Assembly (NCBI GenBank): GCA_958446945.1
Contig: CAUCYJ010000163.1
Span: 1 to 5,594 of the forward strand
Direction: 5' to 3'
Length of the DNA stretch: 5,594 nt
Source: UBA9414 sp958446945
Lineage (GTDB): Bacteria; Bacillota; Clostridia; Lachnospirales; Lachnospiraceae
The notes beneath the pieces are model-generated. The model searched no databases. It was not told the DNA's origin and worked only from the letters and a program-made list of their open reading frames with translations. Position numbers and translations under genes: made by a program. Shown one piece after another: positions 1-5,583 of this stretch (its first letter is position 1; each line of letters starts with the position of its first letter).

Positions 1-575
1 GTCTCATTCGTCGGTACAAACTGAAAAGACAGATAATTGCCGAGCGCTTTCTCGTTAAACACCTTGTCAAAATGCGGGTGTTCTACAAAGGATTTGATCT
101 CCGAGCCAAACAGCAATGTCCCATTCATCTGCGCATAGTAAAATGGTTTAATTCCAAACATGTCGCGGGCGGCAAACATTTTCTTCTCTTTGCAGTCCCA
201 GATTACAAATGCAAACATTCCCCGAAGCCGCTTCAAAAGCAGTGTTCCCCACTCCTCATATCCATGCAGAAGCGTCTCGGAATCTGTATTGGTCTGAAAT
301 ACGTGCCCAGCCTCAATCAGTTCCCTGCGCAGTTCCTGATAGTTATAAATCTCTCCATTAAATACAAGTACTTTGCTCTTATCTTCATTGTACAGCGGCT
401 GATCTCCGCTCTCTGTAATATCAATAATACTTAAACGGCGAAAACCAAGAGCCACTTCTTCGTCACAGTACATTCCGGCACTGTCCGGTCCGCGATGAAC
501 GATCGTATTCATCATCGATGTCAGTACCTGTTCTTTCTCATCCAATTTTCCGACAAATCCGGCAAATCCGCACAT
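1..575 (-). CDS. asnB: Asparagine synthase (glutamine-hydrolysing), N-terminal part, cut by the window edge
   Basis: Makes asparagine from aspartate, ATP and glutamine in the cytoplasm. The first 191 residues are present and cover the class-II (Ntn-type) glutaminase domain; the ATP-dependent synthetase domain lies beyond the left edge. The protein starts MCGFAGFVG, so Cys2 becomes the N-terminal nucleophile after Met removal. Family motifs are in order: HRGPDSAG (27-34), FRRLSIID (45-52), NGEIYNY (73-79), TDSET (97-101), RDMFGIKP (137-144) and GSEIKSF (157-163). The ATG at 575 is fixed by Cys2 and by AAGGAG at 583-588, seven bases upstream. It follows niaR after a gap of 66 bases and has its own promoter over the niaR 3' end. 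With no terminator visible between niaR and asnB, readthrough from the nad operon is also likely. The family call is firm; the synthetase half cannot be judged here. Confidence 0.96.
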   Translation of the reverse strand, partial: MCGFAGFVGKLDEKEQVLTSMMNTIVHRGPDSAGMYCDEEVALGFRRLSIIDITESGDQPLYNEDKSKVLVFNGEIYNYQELRRELIEAGHVFQTNTDSETLLHGYEEWGTLLLKRLRGMFAFVIWDCKEKKMFAARDMFGIKPFYYAQMNGTLLFGSEIKSFVEHPHFDKVFNEKALGNYLSFQFVPTNE

Positions 576-616
576 ATTCAATCTCCTTTATTCCCTGACC
601 GGGTTTTTATCGTACT

Positions 617-650
617 ATAATATTATACCCTTGTCCGATTGTCAAGACAA
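617..650 (-). promoter_or_regulatory. asnB promoter, two overlapping sigma-A-type options
   Basis: On the minus strand a perfect -35 TTGACA (640-645) is followed after 17 bases by TATTAT (617-622). A second register has TTGTCT (645-650) and, also after 17 bases, a perfect TATAAT (622-627). Both would start transcription about 35 bases upstream of the asnB ATG. The -35 boxes lie in the last codons and stop codon of niaR. Which register is used cannot be told from sequence. Confidence 0.75.
639..650. promoter_or_regulatory. Inverted repeat over the asnB -35 box, candidate operator
   Basis: The plus strand reads TTGTCAAGACAA, that is TTGTC and GACAA arms around two bases. A further TTGTC lies at 631-635. 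The core TGTCAAGACA (640-649) matches TGACAAGACA at the nadA promoter (4308-4317) at 9 of 10 positions, and both cover a -35 element. NiaR is encoded directly upstream, so NiaR is the obvious candidate ligand. That is inference, and part of the similarity could come from -35 sequence itself. Confidence 0.4.
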
Positions 651-1160
651 CTGTTTTTTGACCAGATATCCAAGTTCCTTCAGTTCTTCTTCAATACTGT
701 CAAGCACATCCTCTGATTCTGCCAAAATCGTGTGATAGTGATGTCCGGATGTAATATGGCTTAACGGAGCAGAGCCGCCATTTTGAATCTCACCTAAAAA
801 TTCTTTTACCTGACGCCTCGAACTCAGATGCATCTCTGCACGCAATTCTCCATATACCTCATGCCGTATAAAGATGTCTTCTACTGTTCCGCCGCAGTCC
901 ACAATGGCATAGAGTTCTTCTGCGATTTCTTTTTCTGTATGTTTCACTTCGAAAATACGCCTGACGCGCTGTCCTGACGCGCACAGATACCCTCTGTTCG
1001 TCGAAATGATCTCGCAGTCTGCTGCTCTTAAAAGGGCAATATCCTGCACAACAACCTGTCTGCTGATTCCGAACAGCTCTGCCAGTCTGGAGCCGGACAG
1101 CGGCGCATTGCTTTTCCTGATACAGTCAAGCATTACCTTTCTTCGTTCTTCTCCATTCAT
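642..1160 (-). CDS. niaR: NiaR-type transcriptional repressor of NAD biosynthesis (HTH + 3H domain)
   Basis: A nicotinate-responsive DNA-binding repressor of NAD synthesis and niacin uptake genes (formerly YrxA), 172 residues, the usual family length. Residues 6-60 form an HTH_11-type winged helix (LSGSRLAELFGISRQVVVQD, then LRAADCEIISTNRGY). Residues from about 70 to 168 form the 3H domain with its conserved histidines: H74, H100 (IRHEVYG) and the HHYH cluster at 140-143. H74, E82, H141 and H143 fit the spacing pattern of the metal site known in the Thermotoga family member. The ATG at 1160 is preferred over an upstream TTG at 1175 because GGAGG (1169-1173) sits eight bases before the ATG and the TTG start would overlap it. 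It is the last gene of the nad operon, 20 bases after the nadC stop, which suggests autoregulation through the nadA promoter. Its 3' end contains the asnB -35 region. Confidence 0.92.
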   Translation of the reverse strand: MNGEERRKVMLDCIRKSNAPLSGSRLAELFGISRQVVVQDIALLRAADCEIISTNRGYLCASGQRVRRIFEVKHTEKEIAEELYAIVDCGGTVEDIFIRHEVYGELRAEMHLSSRRQVKEFLGEIQNGGSAPLSHITSGHHYHTILAESEDVLDSIEEELKELGYLVKKQLS

Positions 1161-1168
1161 ACTGCTTT

Positions 1169-1173
1169 CCTCC
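1169..1173 (-). promoter_or_regulatory. niaR ribosome binding site
   Basis: GGAGG on the minus strand, eight bases before the ATG at 1160. It decides that start, since a TTG start at 1175 would place the Shine-Dalgarno inside the coding sequence. Confidence 0.8.
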
Positions 1174-1180
1174 AACCTGT

Positions 1181-2031
1181 CTATTCAATCGGATGAAGAT
1201 GTTTTAGAGAAACATCAAGGATTGGCGCAGAATGAGTCAGTGCACCGCTGGAAATATAATCCACACCCACTTCTTTCAGCATTGCAATCTTTTCTTTCGT
1301 TACATTTCCAGAGCATTCTGTCTCTGCACGGCCGTCAATAAGACGAACTGCTTCCTTCATTTCTTCTACACTCATATTATCAAGCATAATAATATCTGCT
1401 CCGGCCTCGACAGCTTCTTTTACCATCTCAAGGTTTTCTGTCTCAATCTCAATCTTTCTTACAAACGGCGCATACTCTTTTGCCATAGCCACCGCTTCTT
1501 TTACCCCTCCGGCAGCTCCGATATGATTATCTTTCAAAAGAATTCCATCCGAGAGATTATAGCGGTGATTCCTCCTACTTTTACTGCATATTTTTCAAAA
1601 ATACGCATATTCGGTGTTGTTTTTCTCGTATCAAGCAGCTTTGTCTTGCAATCTGCAAGGAGCGCTACCGTTTCATGTGTGTATGTGGCAATTCCGCTCA
1701 TGCGCTGCAAATAGTTTAAAGCAACCCGCTCGCCGGATAACAGCACCCGGATATCTCCGCGCACAATTGCCAGAAGCTGCTGATTTTTCACTTCATCTCC
1801 ATCTTCGCAGAAACGTTCAATCTCCACGGTTTCATCCAGCAGTTCAAATACACGGGCAAATACATCCAGCCCTGCAATCACTCCATCCTGTTTACAGATC
1901 AGCTCCACTTCTCCTTTGCAGGCATTTCGCATCACTGCATTTGTTGTAATATCTTCACTCGTAATATCTTCTGCCAATGCCTGCAGGATCAGATGATCCG
2001 CATTGACCTTCATTGTAATCTGATTATACAT
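1181..2031 (-). pseudogene. nadC: Quinolinate (nicotinate-nucleotide) phosphoribosyltransferase, frameshifted
   Basis: An intact copy would convert quinolinate and PRPP to nicotinate mononucleotide, CO2 and pyrophosphate. The N-terminal part (2031 to about 1570) carries family segments including ERVALNYLQRMSGIAT and the substrate-binding DTRKTTP, up to KYAVKVGG. In that frame it then reads 13 unrelated codons to TGA at 1534-1536. The -1 frame continues at once as NHRYNLSDGILLKDNHIGAAGG and runs through ADIIMLDN and ECSGNV to TAG at 1181-1183. The family motif is GGGxNHR, so the sequence fits a net loss of seven bases next to the catalytic His-Arg pair. I see no slippery heptamer for programmed shifting. 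The joined length (about 280 residues) is normal. The ATG at 2031 overlaps the nadB stop by eight bases; an in-frame ATG at 2058 is possible but lies deep in nadB. Either a real null mutation or a sequence error. Confidence 0.88.
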
Positions 2032-3328
2032 GCTCCTTTTGCATCCTTTCCATCTCATTTAATATCATCGTTTTATATGTTTCCCGAAGCGCATCTGCGT
2101 CTTCATAACAGCTGAAATCTATGATTTCATTTTGTTGTACTTCCTCTAATCCGTTCTTCTTTTCAGCCAGTTCCCCGATATGTTCTGCAGCGCTTCTTGA
2201 AAATACAAGACTTTCCAGAAGCGAATTGCTTGCCAGACGATTTCTTCCATGAACACCATTGCAACTCGTCTCCCCAACTGCATATAAATTTTCCATAGAT
2301 GTCCTGCTGTGTTCTGTATCTACCCAGATGCCTCCCATAAAATAATGCTGTGCCGGAACAACCGGGATGCACTCATTCAGCACATCATATCCTTCCTCCA
2401 TGCACTTTTCTCTTATATTAGGGAAATGGCTGCAGATCATCTCTTCTCCAAGCGGTCTCATATCTAACCACACATGTTTTGTTCCGTCCTTCTCCATCTG
2501 TTTTCGGATCTCGCCTGTAAGAATATCCCGCGGAAGCAGTTCATTTGTAAAGCGTTTCCCATCTGCACCGTACAAAAGGGCGCCTTCTCCCCGAACAGAC
2601 TCAGAAATTAGAAATCTTCTCCCCAGATTTTTCGAATATAATGTTGTAGGATGGATCTGTACGTAGTCAAGATGCTCCATCTTCAGTTCATGTTTCAACC
2701 CGATAGCCAACGCATCTCCTGTAATGTGCCGGAAATTCGTCGAATGTTCATAAAGCCCCCCAACACCGCCGCAGGCCAGAACAGTATAATCTGATCTTAC
2801 CGTATAGAAATCTCCCTTTTTATCCCGCAACACAACTCCAAAACAGCGATTTTTCTCTGTGATCAAATCCACCATACAAGTATATTCCAAGAGCGTTACA
2901 TTTTCCCTGGACTCTACATGGGCAAGCAATGTACTTGTAATCTCCTTACCAGTCACATCTGCATGAAACAAAATACGAGATCTTGCATGTCCCCCTTCTC
3001 TTGTGTAATTCAACTCTCCATCCTTTTTCGCAAATGCCACTCCATATTCAATCAACTCATTTACAACACTTCTGGATGAGCGTATCATTTTATCTACAGA
3101 AGTGCGCCTGTTCTCATAATGACCAGCCTTCAGCGTATCTTCCATAAAACTGTCATAATCATTTTCATCATGCAGAACACAGATTCCGCCCTGCGCCAGA
3201 AAAGAATCACTCTTATCCGCCTCATCCTTTGTAATGCACAGTATTTTCATTTTCTCCGGAAGATGCAGCGCACAGAACAATCCTGCCGCCCCGCATCCAA
3301 CGATGATTACATCATATGTCTTTTCCAT
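2024..3328 (-). CDS. nadB: L-aspartate oxidase, short form
   Basis: A cytoplasmic FAD flavoprotein that oxidises L-aspartate to iminoaspartate, the first step of de novo NAD synthesis; in anaerobes fumarate is the likely electron acceptor (family knowledge). It has 434 residues. Visible are the dinucleotide fold GCGAAG (11-16), the FAD-contacting SFLAQGG (42-48), GGHARSRILFHADVTG (112-127), ACGGVGGLY (185-193), IHPTTLY with His226, SESVRGEGA (242-250), NELLPRDI (262-269), PAQHYFMGG with His328 and GRNRLASNSLLE (361-372). It is about 100 residues shorter than E. coli NadB because the C-terminal helical domain is largely missing. The reading frame ends cleanly at TAA and runs into nadC, so this looks like the compact clostridial form, not damage. 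The ATG at 3328 is chosen over a TTG at 3361 that would lie inside nadA; a GGAAGG stretch precedes it at a short distance. It starts 16 bases after the nadA stop. Confidence 0.95.
   Translation of the reverse strand: MEKTYDVIIVGCGAAGLFCALHLPEKMKILCITKDEADKSDSFLAQGGICVLHDENDYDSFMEDTLKAGHYENRRTSVDKMIRSSRSVVNELIEYGVAFAKKDGELNYTREGGHARSRILFHADVTGKEITSTLLAHVESRENVTLLEYTCMVDLITEKNRCFGVVLRDKKGDFYTVRSDYTVLACGGVGGLYEHSTNFRHITGDALAIGLKHELKMEHLDYVQIHPTTLYSKNLGRRFLISESVRGEGALLYGADGKRFTNELLPRDILTGEIRKQMEKDGTKHVWLDMRPLGEEMICSHFPNIREKCMEEGYDVLNECIPVVPAQHYFMGGIWVDTEHSRTSMENLYAVGETSCNGVHGRNRLASNSLLESLVFSRSAAEHIGELAEKKNGLEEVQQNEIIDFSCYEDADALRETYKTMILNEMERMQKEHV
2033..2038 (-). promoter_or_regulatory. nadC Shine-Dalgarno with unusually short spacing
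   Basis: AAGGAG on the minus strand also encodes Lys-Glu near the nadB C-terminus and ends two bases before the ATG at 2031, which is too close for standard initiation. The next in-frame ATG (2013) is 19 bases away. Initiation at 2031 may rely on coupling to nadB termination, whose stop overlaps the nadC start. Confidence 0.45.
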
Positions 3329-3344
3329 TTCCTTCCACCCGTCT

Positions 3345-4253
3345 TTATTTTGCCAACTCAAGCATTCTGGTCAAAGGCTGTTTCGCCCGCTCCATTGTCA
3401 TCTTATCAAGCTGCACCTCATTTGTCTCATGCAGAAGTACGTCATAAATCTTCTCCAATGTAACAAGTTTCATTCCCGGACAGTCTTGATGAATATTAAT
3501 CGGATAAAATGCCTTATCCGGATTCTGTTTCTTTAATTCGCAGAAAACTCCTGCTTCTGTTCCAATCAAAAACTCTTTCTGCTCACTGGCAGATGCGTAC
3601 TTGATAATTCCGGAAGTGCTTCCTGCATACTCTGCCAGATCCACGACTTCTTTCGCACATTCCGGATGAACAAGAAATACCGCATCCGGATGTTCTTCTT
3701 TCGCTCTAAGCACATCTTCTTTTCGTATCTGACGATGAATCGGACAATATCCGTCATTAAAAATAAATTTTTTCTCCGGAACTTTCTCCGCCACATGCTG
3801 TCCAAGATGCTGATCCGGAATAAAATAAATATATTTATTCGGCAGGGCACGCACAATCTTCTCCGCATTTGCAGAAGTTACACAGACGTCTGCCTGTGTC
3901 TTTAAGTCTGCCGTAGAATTAATATAACATACAACTGCCACATCTTCATACTGCTCTCTTACCATACGAATCCGTTCCGGGCTTGCCATATGTGCCATCG
4001 GACAATCTGCCTGCATATCCGGAAGCAGTACCTTCTTTTCCGGATTCAGAAGCTTTGCGCTTTCTCCCATAAATGAAACGCCGCAAAGCACAATGATATC
4101 TGCATCTGTTTTCGTTGCCCGTTCACTTAAATAATACGAATCGCCAATATCATCCGCAATTGCCTGTACCTCGTCCGGCACATAATAATGAGCCATGATC
4201 ACAGCATTTTTCTCCTGTTTCAGTTTTAAAATCTTTTCCTTCAACGTTCCCAT
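3345..4253 (-). CDS. nadA: Quinolinate synthase, [4Fe-4S] enzyme
   Basis: Condenses iminoaspartate from NadB with dihydroxyacetone phosphate to quinolinate, using an oxygen-sensitive 4Fe-4S cluster. It has 302 residues, the compact length of bacterial and archaeal enzymes of the Thermotoga type. The three expected cluster cysteines are C84 (QADCPMA), C170 (GYCPIH) and C258 (QDCPGMK), with near-identical spacing to the Thermotoga enzyme. Substrate-site segments include AHYY (21-24), GDSYYLS (37-43), CGVSFMGE (57-64), HPEC (196-199) and GSTSGI (211-216). The ATG at 4253 is chosen because AGGAGG lies at 4262-4267 and residues from MGTL onward resemble the family; the frame stays open upstream to 4376 but would cross the promoter. 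It is the first gene of the nadA-nadB-nadC-niaR operon. Confidence 0.96.
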   Translation of the reverse strand: MGTLKEKILKLKQEKNAVIMAHYYVPDEVQAIADDIGDSYYLSERATKTDADIIVLCGVSFMGESAKLLNPEKKVLLPDMQADCPMAHMASPERIRMVREQYEDVAVVCYINSTADLKTQADVCVTSANAEKIVRALPNKYIYFIPDQHLGQHVAEKVPEKKFIFNDGYCPIHRQIRKEDVLRAKEEHPDAVFLVHPECAKEVVDLAEYAGSTSGIIKYASASEQKEFLIGTEAGVFCELKKQNPDKAFYPINIHQDCPGMKLVTLEKIYDVLLHETNEVQLDKMTMERAKQPLTRMLELAK

Positions 4254-4261
4254 ATTCCGAG

Positions 4262-4267
4262 CCTCCT
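4262..4267 (-). promoter_or_regulatory. nadA ribosome binding site
   Basis: AGGAGG on the minus strand, eight bases upstream of the ATG at 4253. It fixes the nadA start and rules out the longer open frame that reaches 4376. Confidence 0.85.
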
Positions 4268-4284
4268 TTTTATCATTCCCACGG

Positions 4285-4313
4285 ATTATACACCAAAACT
4301 TTACAACTGACAA
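4285..4313 (-). promoter_or_regulatory. nad operon promoter
   Basis: On the minus strand -35 TTGTCA (4308-4313), a 17-base spacer and a perfect -10 TATAAT (4285-4290). Transcription would begin near 4278, giving a short leader of about 25 bases before the nadA ATG, too short for a riboswitch. Regulation is therefore more likely at initiation, through a repressor covering the -35 box. Confidence 0.85.
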
Positions 4314-4320
4314 GACAGTT
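4305..4320. promoter_or_regulatory. Inverted repeat over the nadA -35 box, candidate NiaR operator
   Basis: The plus strand reads AACTGACAAGACAGTT, with perfect 5-base arms AACTG/CAGTT around six bases, spanning the whole -35 element. Weaker outer symmetry (TACAA at 4302-4306, TTGTA at 4322-4326) flanks it. The location fits a repressor site for NiaR, whose gene is in this operon. The assignment rests on position and symmetry, not on a recalled consensus. Confidence 0.5.
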
Positions 4321-4439
4321 ATTGTACTTTTATCAATACGAATGATTTCAGGGCAATTTCCCGAAAAAAACAACAAAATAGGATACGGTGACTAATCTCC
4401 TTCCCCTCAGTCTAGTAAGTAAGAGGACTTAATGCCGTT

Positions 4440-4478
4440 CAGCAGATAATCAGCTTTACAGGTATCCATTATCTTCTG
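4440..4478. repeat. Stem-loop 1, 11-bp inverted repeat
   Basis: CAGCAGATAAT (4440-4450) pairs with ATTATCTTCTG (4468-4478) at 10 of 11 positions around a 17-base loop. Its right arm shares base 4478 with the next hairpin. Confidence 0.75.
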
Positions 4479-4497
4479 TGTGCCTTGCATGGCACAC
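4478..4497. repeat. Stem-loop 2, perfect 7-bp inverted repeat
   Basis: GTGTGCC (4478-4484) and GGCACAC (4491-4497) enclose TTGCAT. No T-run follows on either strand, so this is not a terminator. Confidence 0.8.
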
Positions 4498-4550
4498 CAC
4501 TACCGCGCATACGTATTCTGTGATAGAGCCACCCATTGATGTATCGGCAA

Positions 4551-4577
4551 GTGTGGTCCAGCTTCGCTAGATCACAC
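4551..4577. repeat. Stem-loop 3, long hairpin with a three-base loop
   Basis: GTGTGGTC (4551-4558) pairs with GATCACAC (4570-4577) with one G-T wobble, then after a C/A mismatch AGC pairs with GCT around TTC. Its arms resemble those of stem-loop 2. Confidence 0.8.
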
Positions 4578-4580
4578 CAC

Positions 4581-4620
4581 ATAAAAATGGTAGCTCACTG
4601 GTTACTCAGTGCGCTACCAT
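4581..4620 (-). terminator. Intrinsic terminator after the DUF3798 remnant
   Basis: Arms ATGGTAGC (4587-4594) and GCTACCAT (4613-4620) continue inward, after one mismatch, with CACTG/CAGTG around a six-base loop. On the minus strand the hairpin is followed by TTTTT (4583-4587, overlapping the arm end). It begins 19 bases after the stop codon at 4640-4642, as expected for that gene's own terminator. The T-rich stretch on the other side (4621-4640) could give weak activity on the plus strand. Confidence 0.8.
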
Positions 4621-4639
4621 CTTTCAGTACTTTTATATT

Positions 4640-4990
4640 TTAGTAATAAATATCTTCAAGAATAAACAAGAAATAGTTATCAAGTCCTTCTCCTGCTGTT
4701 GCAAAATCAGCTGCAACTGCCATATGTTCTTTCGAGAATTTATTTAAAAATTCTACACTACGTACATCTTCTGGTTTCAGATTGTTGTCATGCATATATT
4801 TGGCAAGTTCAACCTGGAACTGTGGAGTATAAACCTGAGATGGCATTGCCCATCCTGATAATTTTCCTGTCATACCAGCATCTTTTGCTTTTTCAGTAAT
4901 CATATCATTAATTTTTGTATAATCTCCAAGATCTTCTGGTGTAATTTCCAAATTAAGAACTGTTGGATATGCCTGTGTTGGTGTTGGACA
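4640..4990 (-). pseudogene. 3' remnant of a DUF3798-type (substrate-binding-like) protein gene
   Basis: About 116 C-terminal residues, from CPTPTQAYPT through LEITPEDLGDYTKINDMI and GMTGKLSGWAMPS to the end DNYFLFILEDIYY. I recognise these as resembling the C-terminal part of DUF3798 proteins, secreted or lipid-anchored proteins of Firmicutes with a periplasmic-binding-like fold and about 400 residues. The signal peptide and the first two thirds are missing. The frame stays open to a TTG at 5050, but that stretch reads through a plus-strand terminator-like hairpin, has no good ribosome site and does not look like the family, so I end the remnant at about 4990. The native stop and terminator are retained. 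This pattern suggests a deletion that removed the 5' part. Expression as a functional protein is unlikely. The family call is from memory of its conserved tail. Confidence 0.6.
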
Positions 4991-5000
4991 ACTTATTCTC

Positions 5001-5030
5001 AAGCCCACCTCTGTGCAGGCTTTTTCATTT
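5001..5030 (+). terminator. Plus-strand terminator-like hairpin at the remnant junction
   Basis: AAGCC (5001-5005) pairs with GGCTT (5018-5022), with an inner CAC/GTG stem and CTCT loop and a CA bulge, followed by TTTCATTT on the plus strand. No plus-strand gene now precedes it, so it may be left over from a lost gene. The stem is short, so strength is uncertain. Confidence 0.45.
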
Positions 5031-5060
5031 AGAAATTCTGTAAAAATCAAACTTGCCTAT

Positions 5061-5096
5061 AAAGTAAAAAACATCCCAGAGTAACCTCCGGAATGT
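5061..5096 (-). terminator. Intrinsic terminator of the ACT-domain gene
   Basis: An 11-bp stem (5071-5081 with 5086-5096, two G-T wobbles) around a TAAC/GTTA loop is followed on the minus strand by TTTTTTACTTT. It lies about 55 bases after the stop of the ACT-domain gene and should insulate everything downstream, including the nad operon, from it. Confidence 0.88.
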
Positions 5097-5151
5097 CTTT
5101 ATTCGTCTGCCATAATCATCTGCCAATGGATTTTCAGAAGATACTGTCTCA

Positions 5152-5583
5152 TTAAATCTCGCTCAGATGCTCCTGATCGATCATCTTCACACCTTCTCTT
5201 GTCAGCACTTCTACTGCCTTCTCATTGTCTTCCACACGGAAAATCATATAGGCTATCTCCTGCGTTTTATGGTGAAACGCATATGTATATTCAATATTAA
5301 TATCGTTATCTCCAAGAATTGTCAAAATACGGTACAAATATCCCGGCTCATCCGGTACCGCCACTGCCAGTACCTTTGTAATGGAAAATACATACCCTTC
5401 ATCTTCCAACATATGCACCGTCTCATAAGTATCATCTACAATTAGTCTGAGTATTCCAAAATCTCTCGTATCTGCGAGTGACAGTGCCCGTATATTAATA
5501 TTATGCTTACACAGCACCCGAATAAATTCAGCCAGCTTTCCCGCTGTGTTCTCCACAAATACTGAAATCTGTTTTACTGTCAT
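5152..5583 (-). CDS. Tandem ACT-domain protein, probable amino-acid sensor
   Basis: A small cytoplasmic protein of 143 residues built of two ACT domains, ligand-binding folds that usually sense amino acids. The first (about 3-66) begins KQISVFVENTAGKLAEFIRVL and the second (about 71-138) begins VLAVAVPDEPGYLYRILTIL; each has the beta-strand, N/P-x-x-G-x-L turn and helix order. There is no catalytic domain. Stand-alone two-ACT proteins of this size are often encoded beside phenylacetate-CoA ligase-like genes in Clostridia and archaea; any such partner would lie upstream, outside the window. The ATG at 5583 follows AGGA (5591-5594) with seven bases between, at the very edge, so the gene appears complete but its promoter is not visible. 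Its terminator at 5061-5096 separates it from the remaining genes. Ligand unknown. Confidence 0.85.
   Translation of the reverse strand: MTVKQISVFVENTAGKLAEFIRVLCKHNINIRALSLADTRDFGILRLIVDDTYETVHMLEDEGYVFSITKVLAVAVPDEPGYLYRILTILGDNDINIEYTYAFHHKTQEIAYMIFRVEDNEKAVEVLTREGVKMIDQEHLSEI

Larger units (their letters stand above)
4440..4577. other. Cluster of three stem-loops in non-coding DNA; possible mobile-element end or structured RNA
   Basis: This part of the gap between nadA and the DUF3798 remnant has no convincing gene. It holds an 11-bp stem with one mismatch (4440-4450 with 4468-4478), a perfect 7-bp stem (4478-4497) and a long hairpin (4551-4577). The last two share GTGTG/CACAC arms and are both followed by CCAC or ACCAC, so CACACCAC occurs twice (4493-4500 and 4573-4580). 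A palindrome ATACGTAT lies at 4509-4516. Closely packed imperfect hairpins are typical of IS200/IS605-type ends and of structured RNAs. The plus strand has 45 sense codons (4433-4567) ending VIEPPIDVSASVVQLR, which could be the tail of a TnpB-like protein, but a minus-strand frame is open there too. No promoter or transposase is visible. Identity is unresolved. Confidence 0.4.

Noticed and set aside
576..641. Terminator between niaR and asnB
   Set aside because: Only a 5-bp TTGAC/GTCAA pairing is found, and no T-run follows it on the minus strand.
1181..1537. C-terminal half of nadC as a separate gene starting at TTG 1537
   Set aside because: It begins inside the conserved KDNH motif, and the same frame continues upstream with NHRYNLSDG up to the frameshift.
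1560..1580. Programmed -1 frameshift in nadC, given the AGGAGG stretch at the shift
   Set aside because: There is no slippery heptamer, re-pairing of the GGA-reading tRNA on AGG is poor, and the corrected product would still lack two residues of GGGxNHR.
1232..1714. Plus-strand open frame of 160 codons across nadC
   Set aside because: It lies opposite conserved nadC sequence, has no recognisable domain and is a shadow frame.
4254..4376. Upstream extension of the nadA reading frame to 4376
   Set aside because: It crosses the nadA promoter and Shine-Dalgarno, and its residues do not resemble NadA.
4335..4380. Hairpin-like GGG/CCC element beside an A/T run upstream of the nad promoter
   Set aside because: On the minus strand the T-run precedes the weak hairpin, so it cannot be a terminator for the genes present.
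5107..5126. Direct repeat TCTGCCA twice after the ACT-domain gene
   Set aside because: Two seven-base copies with a six-base gap are too little to support a repeat array or a binding site.
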